NCBI GenBank assembly: GCA_017621205.1
Contig: JAGATQ010000001.1
Coordinates: forward strand, 1-60,130
Direction: 5' to 3'
DNA length: 60,130 nt
From: Lachnospira sp.
GTDB taxonomy: Bacteria > Bacillota > Clostridia > Lachnospirales > Lachnospiraceae
This document shows positions 27,018 to 35,803 of this stretch, in pieces; positions within the stretch are counted from its first letter, which is position 1, and every line of letters starts with the position of its first letter. Under the pieces are notes generated by a model, which worked only from the letters and a program-made list of their open reading frames with translations, was not told the DNA's origin and ran no database searches. The position numbers and the translations under genes were made by a program.

Positions 27018-28391
27018 ATGCGTGATAAGATTATAAAAATACTTCTGTTAGCTGTGCTGTTGGCAGCGACAGGGTTTGCATCCTACAAGGGCGTGATAGC
27101 TATTTGGGGTGAGCAGGAGATTGCATCTGTATCAGAGGGAAAGCAAGGGACCGGCTCTACTGAAAAGCAGGCGGAACCGGTGAAGGACATGCTTGTAACA
27201 GCGTATTATTATGATAACTATACCAAGGGAGTAATTGAATATTGTGCAGTAAGATTTTTTAATGTCAATACCAAAGAATGTAATTATATCTTTTTTCCGG
27301 GGGATGCTAAGGTAACACTTTCGGATGAGACATTTCAGACGCTTCATAATGCCTCTTCCCATATTAAACAGGAGGTATTGTTAAGGGATATTGCGACCTG
27401 GCTTGCTCAGGATTCAGACCGGTACCAGTATACAACAATGGCAATTCAGGATGCGATTGGTTATCAGATAGATTATTATGAGGCGATTACGTCAGATAAC
27501 GTAATACGGATTGTGAATCTGATTGATCCGGTGAACTTTGATGTACCGAAGAAGATGAGCTTTAAGGATGACAGCAACATTAATATTGTATTGAAAAAGG
27601 GAGCGCAGACGCTATTAGGTGATCAGGTAAAAGGCATGCTGACGAAGCCGGAGCTTTATAAATCAGAGATGGAGCGGCTTCAATGTTCCATGGATTATAT
27701 TAAGGCATATATGTCAGTTGTAACTTCCTTTACTGACCGGGATACAATGGGGACATATTATCAGGATTATTATTCGTTGTTGGAGACGAATGCTAGTTTT
27801 ATGGAGATGCGGCCATATATGGATTACCTGTATCAGGTTAAGCCGGATAATATTATAACACATACGGCACAGGGCAAATCAAAGAGTGGGGAATATGTTA
27901 TTGATAAGGATGCACTTCAGGAAACGGTGAAGACCTTCCTTGTCAATACAACACCAGCAGAGACAACAGATGCTGAGGCTACTACAGAGATGGCATCAAC
28001 AGAGGAGGCAGCCACATCGGAGGAGACTACAACAGAGGAAGCAGCCACAACAGAGGAAGTGACTACAGAGGAGCCGGAAGAAGCAACGACCGAAGAGGAA
28101 GAACCAGATAAGAAAGATAGTAAGGATTTAAAGATAGAGATTTATAATAGTACCACTATTAATGGTCTGGCTGCAAAGTGGCAGAAGAAGCTGGAGGATG
28201 ATGGCTATAAGATTAGTAAAGTAGAAACAGAGAGAGGCTATCATTTGAAGGAATGTGTGATTTATGTCAAAGAAGAAGGACAGGGCGAGGATTTATTGAA
28301 GTACTTCCCGAAGGCAGAAATTAAGGTTGGTGTCTTAAAGAGTGCAGATATCCGTATTGTGCTTGGAACCAATAATAAGAATGTAAAATAA
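27018..28391 (+). CDS. Secreted/anchored protein with LCP-like and LytR_C domains
   Basis: A signal anchor (residues about 7-27) leads to an extracellular region. Residues about 55-225 look like a divergent LytR-CpsA-Psr (LCP) domain (VRFFNVNTKECNYIFFPGD, then VIRIVNLIDPVNFDVP, then KKGAQTLLGDQV), but the Arg residues that bind the pyrophosphate in active LCP ligases are not apparent. A Thr/Glu-rich linker (about 315-365) precedes a C-terminal LytR_C-like domain (IEIYNSTTINGLA to VLGTN). It may bind a cell-wall lipid carrier without catalysis; this is inference. A small secreted protein gene follows 20 bases downstream. Confidence 0.65.
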   Translation: MRDKIIKILLLAVLLAATGFASYKGVIAIWGEQEIASVSEGKQGTGSTEKQAEPVKDMLVTAYYYDNYTKGVIEYCAVRFFNVNTKECNYIFFPGDAKVTLSDETFQTLHNASSHIKQEVLLRDIATWLAQDSDRYQYTTMAIQDAIGYQIDYYEAITSDNVIRIVNLIDPVNFDVPKKMSFKDDSNINIVLKKGAQTLLGDQVKGMLTKPELYKSEMERLQCSMDYIKAYMSVVTSFTDRDTMGTYYQDYYSLLETNASFMEMRPYMDYLYQVKPDNIITHTAQGKSKSGEYVIDKDALQETVKTFLVNTTPAETTDAEATTEMASTEEAATSEETTTEEAATTEEVTTEEPEEATTEEEEPDKKDSKDLKIEIYNSTTINGLAAKWQKKLEDDGYKISKVETERGYHLKECVIYVKEEGQGEDLLKYFPKAEIKVGVLKSADIRIVLGTNNKNVK

Positions 28392-28411
28392 AAAAGGTCA
28401 GGTGGGTATAG

Positions 28412-28822
28412 ATGAAAAAAACGAAATTAATTATTTGCATGCTGCTAGTGCTGTGTTTTATATTTGGAGCAGGGTATGCTGTAGGTGCAGCAACAGCAGA
28501 GCCTGGTTCTAATGGTGATCCACTGGTTTCCAAAAGTTATTTGGAGAATCGTATTTCTGCTGTAGAGAAGCAGTCCGGACTTCAATCTGTAACTATTTCT
28601 AAGGGGAAACAGCTTGTGTGTTCTAAGGGAACACAGCTTGTCGTGGTCTCAGGCTCTGTCAAAGCAACTGGTGCATTGTCTGACATTACAGATGGTAAGA
28701 GAATTGCCAAAAACAAGGTGGTCTCCAATGACCACAGTGTAATTGTTGTGAAGGATAAAACCGGGGTTAAGGCAACGAAAAGTGCTGTTGTATTTGTGGC
28801 AGGAAGTTACACCATCAAATAG
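28412..28822 (+). CDS. Small secreted protein of unknown function
   Basis: A signal peptide (Lys-rich start, hydrophobic core, cleavage near GAATAEP) is followed by a short coiled stretch (SYLENRISAVEKQ) and a beta-rich domain of about 80 residues (SVTISKGKQLV, GTQLVVVSGS, VVFVAGSYTIK). The repeated strands suggest a small barrel. I do not recognise the family; similar proteins are seen in Lachnospiraceae. It is probably cotranscribed with the LytR_C protein. Confidence 0.7.
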   Translation: MKKTKLIICMLLVLCFIFGAGYAVGAATAEPGSNGDPLVSKSYLENRISAVEKQSGLQSVTISKGKQLVCSKGTQLVVVSGSVKATGALSDITDGKRIAKNKVVSNDHSVIVVKDKTGVKATKSAVVFVAGSYTIK

Positions 28823-28863
28823 CAAATGCATGATGAAATAAAATGTATAGTTTTTTTAGAAAG

Positions 28864-28894
28864 CACCACCCTAATAAAAAGGGGTGGTGTTTTT
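28864..28894 (+). promoter_or_regulatory. Hairpin with T run that holds the SD of the YitT gene
   Basis: CACCACCC (28864-28871) pairs with GGGTGGTG (28882-28889) and is followed by TTTTT. It has the form of an intrinsic terminator, yet its right arm contains the AAGGGG ribosome site for the TTG start at 28893. Termination and SD masking could both act here. Confidence 0.6.
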
Positions 28895-29777
28895 GAATTA
28901 TTTATATACAATTGCTGGTGCTTTTTTAATGGCACTTTCGATTCAGCAGGTGTTAGAGCCGATGGAGCTGGTTACTGGGGGGGTATCCGGTATCGCAATT
29001 ATGGTAAAAAGTGTTACGGGAGCGTGGTTTGGTGATTCCGTCGGTTCCTCCTTTTCCTATTTTCAAGGTGGAATTCCTCTGTGGATTACTACTGTTGTTA
29101 TTAATGTCCCACTATTTTGGGTAGCATATAAAAAACTTGATAGAGGAGTGTGGTTTCGAAATCTGTTTGGAAGCCTGTGTCTTATTTTCTTTTTAGCCGT
29201 TCTACCTAAAGGGGATTTATTATCAAATGATTATATGTTAAATGCGGTATTTGGAGGATTGATGGAGGGGACAGGCTTGGGACTTGTGCTGCTTTCTAAA
29301 GCTTCTACCGGCGGGGTGGATTTACTTGCCACACTGTTGCTTAGGATATTTCCCCAATATAGTATTCCTAAAATTATGATGGTGCTGGATGGAATCATAA
29401 TTGGTGTGGGAATATTACTTTTTGGTATAGAGAGAGGGCTGTATGCCCTGATTGTCATATTTTGTGTGTCACGAATTTCTGATGTGATTATTGGTGGTTT
29501 TGCTAAAAGTTTGGTCGCATATATTATTTCGGATCAATCCGATGGCATTGCGAATGAAATTATGGAAGAACTGGAACGTGGTATTACGGGTATATCCGTT
29601 ACAGGCCTTTACCATAATAAAAATCGTACGATGCTGATGTGTGCAACGGGGAAAAAACAGTTGGTTTATGTCAAGGAAATTGTCGCAAAATATGATAGCA
29701 ATGCATTTGTGATTATTGTAGATGCAAGAGAGACTCTGGGAGAAGGTTTTCAAGGCTTGGGTAATTATATACGATAA
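28893..29777 (+). CDS. YitT family membrane protein (DUF161/DUF2179)
   Basis: About five to six hydrophobic helices (residues 1-200) begin with the family pattern of a first helix leading into ELVTGGVSGIAIMV. The C-terminal cytoplasmic DUF2179 domain (about 210-294: ERGITGISVTGLYHNKNRTMLMC and IVDARETLGEGF) resembles a small ligand-binding module. Function in the family is unknown; transport has been proposed. I choose TTG 28893 (AAGGGG 8 bases upstream, and the encoded start matches the family); GTG 28884/28887 are alternatives. Confidence 0.88.
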   Translation: MNYLYTIAGAFLMALSIQQVLEPMELVTGGVSGIAIMVKSVTGAWFGDSVGSSFSYFQGGIPLWITTVVINVPLFWVAYKKLDRGVWFRNLFGSLCLIFFLAVLPKGDLLSNDYMLNAVFGGLMEGTGLGLVLLSKASTGGVDLLATLLLRIFPQYSIPKIMMVLDGIIIGVGILLFGIERGLYALIVIFCVSRISDVIIGGFAKSLVAYIISDQSDGIANEIMEELERGITGISVTGLYHNKNRTMLMCATGKKQLVYVKEIVAKYDSNAFVIIVDARETLGEGFQGLGNYIR

Positions 29778-29947
29778 AACAGATATAAAGCTGGCATTTT
29801 TTAGATGATGTTAAACGCCATATACAATTTTAACAAAACTTTAAAAAATTATTTGTTGAATAGTAATATGGTTTTTCAAAGTCAAATAGGGTACAATGTT
29901 CACAGTTGAAAAACAGCATGAGAATATATCCTAAGGAGGAAAAAAGA

Positions 29948-31060
29948 ATGGCTAGTTTAACTTTAAAAAATATTTACAAGATTTACCCAAACGGTTTCAA
30001 CGCTGTAAAGGATTTTAATCTTGACATCGAGGATAAGGAGTTCATCATCTTTGTTGGACCATCCGGATGTGGTAAGTCAACTACGCTTCGTATGATTGCT
30101 GGTTTGGAAGATATCAGTCAAGGTGAGTTATGGATTGGTGACAAGCTGGTGAACGATGTGGAGCCAAAAGACAGGGATATCGCAATGGTATTCCAGAGTT
30201 ACGCTTTGTATCCGCACATGACTGTATATGATAATATGGCATTTGGATTAAAGCTTCGTAAGACACCGAAGGAGAAGATTGACAAGTTAGTGCATGAGGC
30301 TGCTAAGATTCTTGACATTGAGCATTTATTAGACCGTAAGCCGAAGGCTTTATCCGGTGGTCAGAGACAGCGTGTGGCAATGGGACGTGCAATTGTGCGT
30401 GAGCCGAAAGTATTCTTAATGGATGAGCCGCTTTCTAACTTGGATGCTAAGCTCCGTGTGCAGATGCGTATTGAGATTTCTAAGTTACATCAGAGATTAC
30501 AGACAACAATTATCTATGTAACACATGATCAGACAGAGGCTATGACACTTGGTACCAGAATCGTTGTTATGAAGGATGGTATTATTCAGCAGTGTGATAC
30601 TCCACAGAACTTATACGACAAGCCACAGAACTTATTCGTAGCTGGTTTCATGGGATCCCCTGCTATGAACTTTATTGAGTGCCGTGTTGTTAAGAGTGGT
30701 GCAGATGTATTGTTAATGTTTGGTTCTCACTCTATCAAGGTTCCAGAGCAGAAAGCCCAGAAGTTACTGGATGGTAACTATCTTGAGAGAGAGGTTATTC
30801 TTGGTATTCGTCCAGAGGATATTCATGATGAGCAGTTATTTATCGAGTCCTCACCAGAATCTGTAATTGATGCAGATATCAAGATTTACGAGATGTTAGG
30901 TGCTGAGGTTTACTTATACTTTGCGATTGACCAGTATGATATTACTGCAAGAGTTAATTCTCGTACAACCGCAAGACCGGGTGACATTGTACAGTTAGCA
31001 TTTGACTTGAGTAAGATTCACATTTTCGATAAAGAGACAGAGAAGGTTATTACGAACTAA
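29948..31060 (+). CDS. msmK: Sugar ABC transporter ATP-binding protein, MsmK/UgpC type
   Basis: ATPase subunit that powers carbohydrate importers. Walker A GPSGCGKST, Q loop, signature LSGGQRQRVAMGRA, Walker B VFLMDEPLSNLD, H loop THD; a C-terminal TOBE/OB regulatory domain (about 235-370). Length 370. No permease or binding protein gene is adjacent, which fits the known role of MsmK as a shared ATPase for several sugar importers in Firmicutes. ATG 29948 has AAGGAGG upstream. Codon choice is strongly biased, hinting at high expression. Confidence 0.94.
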   Translation: MASLTLKNIYKIYPNGFNAVKDFNLDIEDKEFIIFVGPSGCGKSTTLRMIAGLEDISQGELWIGDKLVNDVEPKDRDIAMVFQSYALYPHMTVYDNMAFGLKLRKTPKEKIDKLVHEAAKILDIEHLLDRKPKALSGGQRQRVAMGRAIVREPKVFLMDEPLSNLDAKLRVQMRIEISKLHQRLQTTIIYVTHDQTEAMTLGTRIVVMKDGIIQQCDTPQNLYDKPQNLFVAGFMGSPAMNFIECRVVKSGADVLLMFGSHSIKVPEQKAQKLLDGNYLEREVILGIRPEDIHDEQLFIESSPESVIDADIKIYEMLGAEVYLYFAIDQYDITARVNSRTTARPGDIVQLAFDLSKIHIFDKETEKVITN

Positions 31061-31093
31061 TTGTAATAATTTGTGAATTAAATATGAAATTTG

Positions 31094-31133
31094 GAGGAAA
31101 TACAAATATTTTTGTATTTCCTCTTTTTTTTTT
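31094..31133 (+). terminator. Terminator of msmK
   Basis: GAGGAAATACAAA (31094-31106) and TTTGTATTTCCTC (31111-31123) form a perfect 13 bp stem with a 4 nt loop, followed by about ten T. Confidence 0.92.
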
Positions 31134-31272
31134 GTGCGTTTTGCTATAAAATATAAGAGTAGCACTATTTTTATATGCAGATTGATTATGATTGCCTTTG
31201 GAAATAGTCAACGGATTGTGAATTCGTGATAGGGTGTAAAGATACCTACAAATATAAAAAAGGAGTGAGAGT

Positions 31273-32361
31273 ATGATTTCAAATCAGATTCTTCAAGAAA
31301 CGATTGAAGGAATCAAGTCGATTACCAGAATTGACTTATGTGTGATGGACACAGAGGGTAAGTCACTTGCCAGTACATTTACAGTGGCAGATGAATATGA
31401 AGAAGAGGTTTTGGCATTTGTCAATTCGCCTGCAGAGAGCCAGGTTTTGCAGGGGTATCAGTACTTTAAGGTATCCGATGACAATCAGGTGGAATATATT
31501 ATTCTTGCCAAGGGTGAGACGGATGATGTATATATGATTGGCAAAATTGCTGCATTTCAGGTGCAGAATCTTTTAGTTGCTTATAAAGAGCGGTTTGATA
31601 AGGATAATTTTATTAAGAATCTTTTGTTAGACAATTTATTATTGGTAGATATATACAACCGTGCCAAAAAGCTACATATTGACACGGATGTACGACGTGT
31701 GGTATTTATAATTGAAACGAAGAATGAAAAAGATAACAATGCACTTGAGACGGTGCGTAGTATTTTTTCTACAAAGACCAAGGATTTTATTACTGCCGTA
31801 GATGAGAAGAATATTATTCTCGTGAAGGAAGTAAAGCCGAATGAGACCTATGAGGATATGGCTAAAACCGCCAGTGTCATTGTAGATATGCTGAACACGG
31901 AGGTTATGACACAGGTTCATGTGGCATACGGAACCGTTGTGAATGAGATTAAGGAGGTTTCCCGTTCTTACAAGGAAGCGAAGATGGCATTGGATGTCGG
32001 TAAGATTTTCTATGAGAGCCGCAACATCATTGCTTACAGTAATCTGGGTATTGGACGTCTGATTTATCAGCTCCCGATTCCGCTTTGTAAGATGTTTATC
32101 AAGGAGATTTTTGATGGGCGTTCTCCGGATGAGTTTGATGATGAGACATTGACTACGATTAATAAGTTCTTTGAAAATAGTCTGAATGTGTCTGAGACTT
32201 CAAGACAGCTCTATATTCACCGTAATACACTGGTGTATCGTCTGGACAAGCTTCAGAAGTCTACCGGGCTTGACTTGCGTGTGTTTGAGGATGCCATTAC
32301 CTTTAAGATTGCATTGATGGTTGTAAAATATATGAAGTATATGGAGACTCTGGAATATTAG
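31273..32361 (+). CDS. PucR/CdaR family transcriptional regulator
   Basis: A 362-residue regulator. The N-terminal 130 residues look like a sensory domain (MDTEGKSLASTF; later EYIILAKGETDDVYMIG). A GGDEF-like fold typical of the family follows (VFIIETKNEKDN onward). The C-terminal PucR-type helix-turn-helix is clear (NVSETSRQLYIHRNTLVYRLDKLQK). Members respond to sugar acids or purine metabolites. It follows msmK and could control sugar uptake, but the ligand cannot be read from the sequence. AAAGGAG precedes the ATG. Confidence 0.88.
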   Translation: MISNQILQETIEGIKSITRIDLCVMDTEGKSLASTFTVADEYEEEVLAFVNSPAESQVLQGYQYFKVSDDNQVEYIILAKGETDDVYMIGKIAAFQVQNLLVAYKERFDKDNFIKNLLLDNLLLVDIYNRAKKLHIDTDVRRVVFIIETKNEKDNNALETVRSIFSTKTKDFITAVDEKNIILVKEVKPNETYEDMAKTASVIVDMLNTEVMTQVHVAYGTVVNEIKEVSRSYKEAKMALDVGKIFYESRNIIAYSNLGIGRLIYQLPIPLCKMFIKEIFDGRSPDEFDDETLTTINKFFENSLNVSETSRQLYIHRNTLVYRLDKLQKSTGLDLRVFEDAITFKIALMVVKYMKYMETLEY

Positions 32362-32395
32362 TATTTAGTAAGGGAGCATATCGTGATAAAGCAGC

Positions 32396-32446
32396 ATATC
32401 GTAATGTGTAGGATAAGAGGGGGTCTTTTCTTATGCATTACGATAT
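32396..32446. repeat. Long imperfect hairpin before ftsE
   Basis: ATATCGTAATG (32396-32406) and CATTACGATAT (32436-32446) are perfect 11 base arms. Between them, TAGGATAAGA and TTTTCTTATG can extend the stem imperfectly around a GGGGGTC tip. A partial third copy of the arm (CATATCGTGA) lies at about 32378. No T run follows. Confidence 0.6.
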
Positions 32447-32467
32447 ATCTAAGTAAAGGAGTTTTTT

Positions 32468-33154
32468 ATGATTAAGCTTGACCGTGTGTCTATGGTATAT
32501 CCGGGTGGAAACCGGGCGTTGGATGATATAGATTTTCATATTAAAAAGGGTGAATTTGTATTTATCGTTGGCAGTAGTGGTTCTGGCAAGACGACACTAA
32601 TGAAGCTGCTTTTGAAGGAATTGAATCCGACGAGTGGACGGGTTGTGGTGATGAACAATGATTTATCTACAGTTACTCATAAGGGCATTCCTTTTATCCG
32701 GCGGCAGATAGGGACGGTGTTTCAGGATTTCCGTCTGTTAAAGGACCGCACGGTTTATGATAATATTGCGTTTGCTATGCGGGTAGTAGAAGCCTCTGCG
32801 AAGGATATTAAGGTTCGCGTGCCGGAGCTGCTTTCCATGGTGGGACTTGCCAATAAGGGGAACTGTCACCCCAATGAGCTGTCTGGTGGAGAACAGCAGA
32901 GGGTAGCATTGGCCAGGGCATTGGCAAACCGCCCGGCTATGATACTGGCGGACGAGCCTACCGGTAATCTGGACCCCAATAATTCCAATGAGATTATGAG
33001 GCTTTTGGAACAGATTAATGGGCGGGGGACGACAGTATTGGTAGTTACCCATAACCGGGAGATTGTGAATCAGATGCATCGGCGTGTTATTACCCTTAAT
33101 CGGGGAATTATGATGAGCGATGAGATGGAAGGTGGTTATCGAGATGAGTTTTAA
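32468..33154 (+). CDS. ftsE: Cell division ATP-binding protein FtsE
   Basis: The ABC-type ATPase of the FtsEX complex, which transmits cytoplasmic ATP hydrolysis to peptidoglycan hydrolases at the septum. Walker A GSSGSGKTT, signature LSGGEQQRVALARA, Walker B MILADEPTGNLDP, H loop THN. Length 228. AAAGGAG precedes the ATG. The end overlaps ftsX by 11 bases, so the two are coupled. Confidence 0.96.
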   Translation: MIKLDRVSMVYPGGNRALDDIDFHIKKGEFVFIVGSSGSGKTTLMKLLLKELNPTSGRVVVMNNDLSTVTHKGIPFIRRQIGTVFQDFRLLKDRTVYDNIAFAMRVVEASAKDIKVRVPELLSMVGLANKGNCHPNELSGGEQQRVALARALANRPAMILADEPTGNLDPNNSNEIMRLLEQINGRGTTVLVVTHNREIVNQMHRRVITLNRGIMMSDEMEGGYRDEF

Positions 33155-34052
33155 AGCATTTTCCTATAGTGTCAATCAGGGACTGCTTAGTATTCGGAGA
33201 AACCGGATGTTTTCTTTAGCTTCCCTTGGAACCATGGTTGCTTGTCTGTTCATGCTGGGTGTTTTTTTGATGATTTTAATTAATTTTAATCACATTGTAA
33301 GCAGTGCGGAATCTACAGTTACCATTTCTGTTTATTTTAATTCGGATGTGAGTGCAGAACAGATTGCGGAGATTGGTAAAAATATCAATGCAAGGGAAGA
33401 GGTGGAGAGTGCCAAGTATAAAACAGCGGATGAAGCATGGGCAGATTTTTCTAAAGATTACTACGAAGATAATGGGGATTTGCTTGCCAGCTTTGGAGAG
33501 GATAACCCACTCGGACAGTCGGATTCTTATATTGTGACATTGAAGGATGTTAAGGATCAGAAGGAGATTACGAAGTATCTTCAGAATATAACAGGTGTCC
33601 GTTATGTGAATAGTCCACAGTCTACGATGGATGCATTGAACAGATTAAACCGTATTATCAGTATTTCTTCCCTTACTCTGATTCTGATTTTATTTCTGGT
33701 TGCAGTATTTTTGATAAGCAATACTGTGGTAGTTGGTATTTCTGTCCGGAGGGAAGAGATTGCGATTATGCGTTTGATAGGTGCTACAGACCATTTTATT
33801 AGAGGTCCCTTTATTGTAGAAGGGATGGTGCTTGGCTTGATTGGTGCAGTGCTGCCGCTTCTGTTATTATTTGGATTGTATGAGCTATTGCTGCATATGG
33901 CGGTGAATGAGCTGGCTACCATGGCAAGCTGGCTGGAATTGATGAGTGCGGGAGAGATATTTGCATGGCTGGTTCCAATCTGTCTGTTGCTTGGGATTGG
34001 GATTGGATTGCTTGGAAGTGTGTTTACTGTTCGGAAGCATTTGCAGGTATGA
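33144..34052 (+). CDS. ftsX: Cell division protein FtsX
   Basis: Membrane subunit of FtsEX with four helices (about residues 22-47, 170-195, 220-250 and 275-300) and a large extracellular loop (about 50-165) that contacts the hydrolase or its activator. MacB/FtsX motifs are visible near NTVVVGISVRREEIAIMRLIGAT. ATG 33144 lies inside the end of ftsE. Length 302. The likely extracellular partner is the M23 protein 190 bases downstream. Confidence 0.95.
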   Translation: MSFKAFSYSVNQGLLSIRRNRMFSLASLGTMVACLFMLGVFLMILINFNHIVSSAESTVTISVYFNSDVSAEQIAEIGKNINAREEVESAKYKTADEAWADFSKDYYEDNGDLLASFGEDNPLGQSDSYIVTLKDVKDQKEITKYLQNITGVRYVNSPQSTMDALNRLNRIISISSLTLILILFLVAVFLISNTVVVGISVRREEIAIMRLIGATDHFIRGPFIVEGMVLGLIGAVLPLLLLFGLYELLLHMAVNELATMASWLELMSAGEIFAWLVPICLLLGIGIGLLGSVFTVRKHLQV

Positions 34053-34056
34053 TAAT

Positions 34057-34196
34057 AATTGCGAGACTAACAAAAACTAACATGATAGTCATAATATTAT
34101 ATAAATTTACTTCGTTGTCTTTGCTTCGCAAAGTACAAAGGCGTAAATTTATATGATATTATGACTATCTAAGCAGTAGTTATGAGTTTCGCAATT
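34057..34196. repeat. Long palindromic repeat, family A, copy 2
   Basis: The 78 base core (34088-34165) starts GTCATAATATTATATAAATT. It matches the reverse complement of the copy at 9388-9465 almost base for base, including the CTTCGTTGTCTTTG segment. Outer arms AATTGCGAGACT (from 34057) and GAGTTTCGCAATT (to 34196) complete the palindrome. It lies between ftsX and the M23 gene, within a probable operon. Confidence 0.88.
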
Positions 34197-34244
34197 ATTT
34201 AAGCAAAATGCAATTGGAGAAATATACATGAGGTTGTCATAAGC

Positions 34245-35720
34245 ATGAAGAAAGAATGGGGTGTGTTTGGTATGAGAAGAAAACAACATAAGGTATGGGC
34301 GGGGGTTGCATTGACTTTCGTGTTGTTTTGTCTGGTTGGTATTTATGTCGTCTCTGAATGGGAAACGACTGCAAGGCAGGTGTTAGCAGCAGAGGAGGAT
34401 TCCTCTGAGACTACGACAGAATCGGTTTCCGATATGAAGGAGGGTCTTGAGAGTATCCGGAAAAACCATGAGAGTGCCCAGCAGCTATTGACCGATTTAC
34501 AGGTGTTAAAGAATGATGTTGTAGAGTATCTGGATGAGCTTGATAAGAAAGTAGCTGATTTAGAGGATGATCTGGTTAATATGGCACAGCTTCAGGATGG
34601 AATCGAGGATAATCTTTTCCGGGTACGCAAGGAGCTTGCGGTAGACAAACAGACAGAAGAGAATCAGTATGCAGCGATGAAGCTTAGAATCCGCTACCTC
34701 TATGAGCATGGTAACTATTCCATTATGGATGCGTTGGCGGGCTCTGCTTCCTTTGGGGATATGTTGAACCGTTCTACGCTTGCCAGTATGATTCAGAAGT
34801 ATGACAATGATTTGCTGGAGCAATATCGTAATTCTTTGACTGCGATTGCAGAAAAGGAGGAATATATTTCGGGGCGGCAGGAAGAGCTTGCCAGAGTAAC
34901 TGCAGCATTGGAGGAGGAACGTGGTATTGCGAATCAGTTAATTGAGGATAAATCAGAGGAGCTTAAACTCTATAATAATAATATTGCTTCCGCAGGGAAT
35001 CTGATAAAATTTTATGAGGAAGAGGAGAAAAAGCAGGAGGAGGAGATTGCTGCGGCGGAGAGTGCTTATGCGGATGATGAAATGTATGCCAGCCTGCCAT
35101 CTGATTATACTGGTGGTAAATTTCTTTGGCCGACACCGGGGCATTATCAGATTACTTCCAAGTTTGGTTATCGGGTACATCCGTTGACAGGAACAAGGCG
35201 TCTGCATGCCGGAATTGATATTGCCGTGCCGACAGGTTGCGGTATTTATGCGGGAGCGGATGGTGTGGTTGCTGTTGCGACGTATAGCAGCAGTGCGGGG
35301 AATTATGTTTTGATTAATCATGGTGGTGGATTTAGTACTGTGTATATGCATAATTCCAAGCTTTTGGTTTCTGTGGGCCAGCAGGTCAAGCGTGGACAGA
35401 AGATTGCATTGAGCGGTTCTACCGGATGGTCAACCGGTCCTCATTGCCATTTTGGTGTCCGCAAAAGCGGTAAATATGTCAATCCGATTCCGTATCTTAA
35501 GAGTACCAGCAGCAGTGACGAATCCGATTATTCGGAATCTGATATTCCGGACACCGATTCAGATGCTATTTCAGATACCAGTTCTAAGGATTCCGAGGAT
35601 GCACCAATTAAGAGGGAGGATTCCGATGACCCTGCCTATACAACAGAGGCGGATGATGTTGGTGATAATAAGGATAAGAGCAGCGATTTGAAGGATGATA
35701 GTGATCCGGACAGTGAATAA
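34245..35720 (+). CDS. Coiled-coil M23 (LytM) murein hydrolase or activator
   Basis: A signal anchor (about residues 17-38) is followed by a long coiled coil (about 55-270) and a LytM/M23 domain (about 290-400) with zinc ligands in RLHAGIDIAVP (HxxxD) and HCHFGVRK (HxH). The C-terminal 80 residues are Ser/Asp-rich and disordered. This is the architecture of EnvC/NlpD and of PcsB/CwlO-like proteins used by FtsEX. Zinc ligands appear intact, so it may be an active endopeptidase. ATG 34245 has a weak site; ATG 34272 is possible. It follows ftsX with the family A palindrome between. Confidence 0.9.
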   Translation: MKKEWGVFGMRRKQHKVWAGVALTFVLFCLVGIYVVSEWETTARQVLAAEEDSSETTTESVSDMKEGLESIRKNHESAQQLLTDLQVLKNDVVEYLDELDKKVADLEDDLVNMAQLQDGIEDNLFRVRKELAVDKQTEENQYAAMKLRIRYLYEHGNYSIMDALAGSASFGDMLNRSTLASMIQKYDNDLLEQYRNSLTAIAEKEEYISGRQEELARVTAALEEERGIANQLIEDKSEELKLYNNNIASAGNLIKFYEEEEKKQEEEIAAAESAYADDEMYASLPSDYTGGKFLWPTPGHYQITSKFGYRVHPLTGTRRLHAGIDIAVPTGCGIYAGADGVVAVATYSSSAGNYVLINHGGGFSTVYMHNSKLLVSVGQQVKRGQKIALSGSTGWSTGPHCHFGVRKSGKYVNPIPYLKSTSSSDESDYSESDIPDTDSDAISDTSSKDSEDAPIKREDSDDPAYTTEADDVGDNKDKSSDLKDDSDPDSE

Positions 35721-35803
35721 TGTGATGTAATTTTGTCTGGGCAGTGCATGAAAAAAAGAACAATAACATACAGTAATAATAAGGAAAGCGGGTATAAGGA
35801 ACA

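Noticed and set aside
34245..35720. Degenerate (non-catalytic) M23 domain
   Set aside because: The zinc motifs HxxxD and HxH are both intact, so inactivity cannot be claimed.
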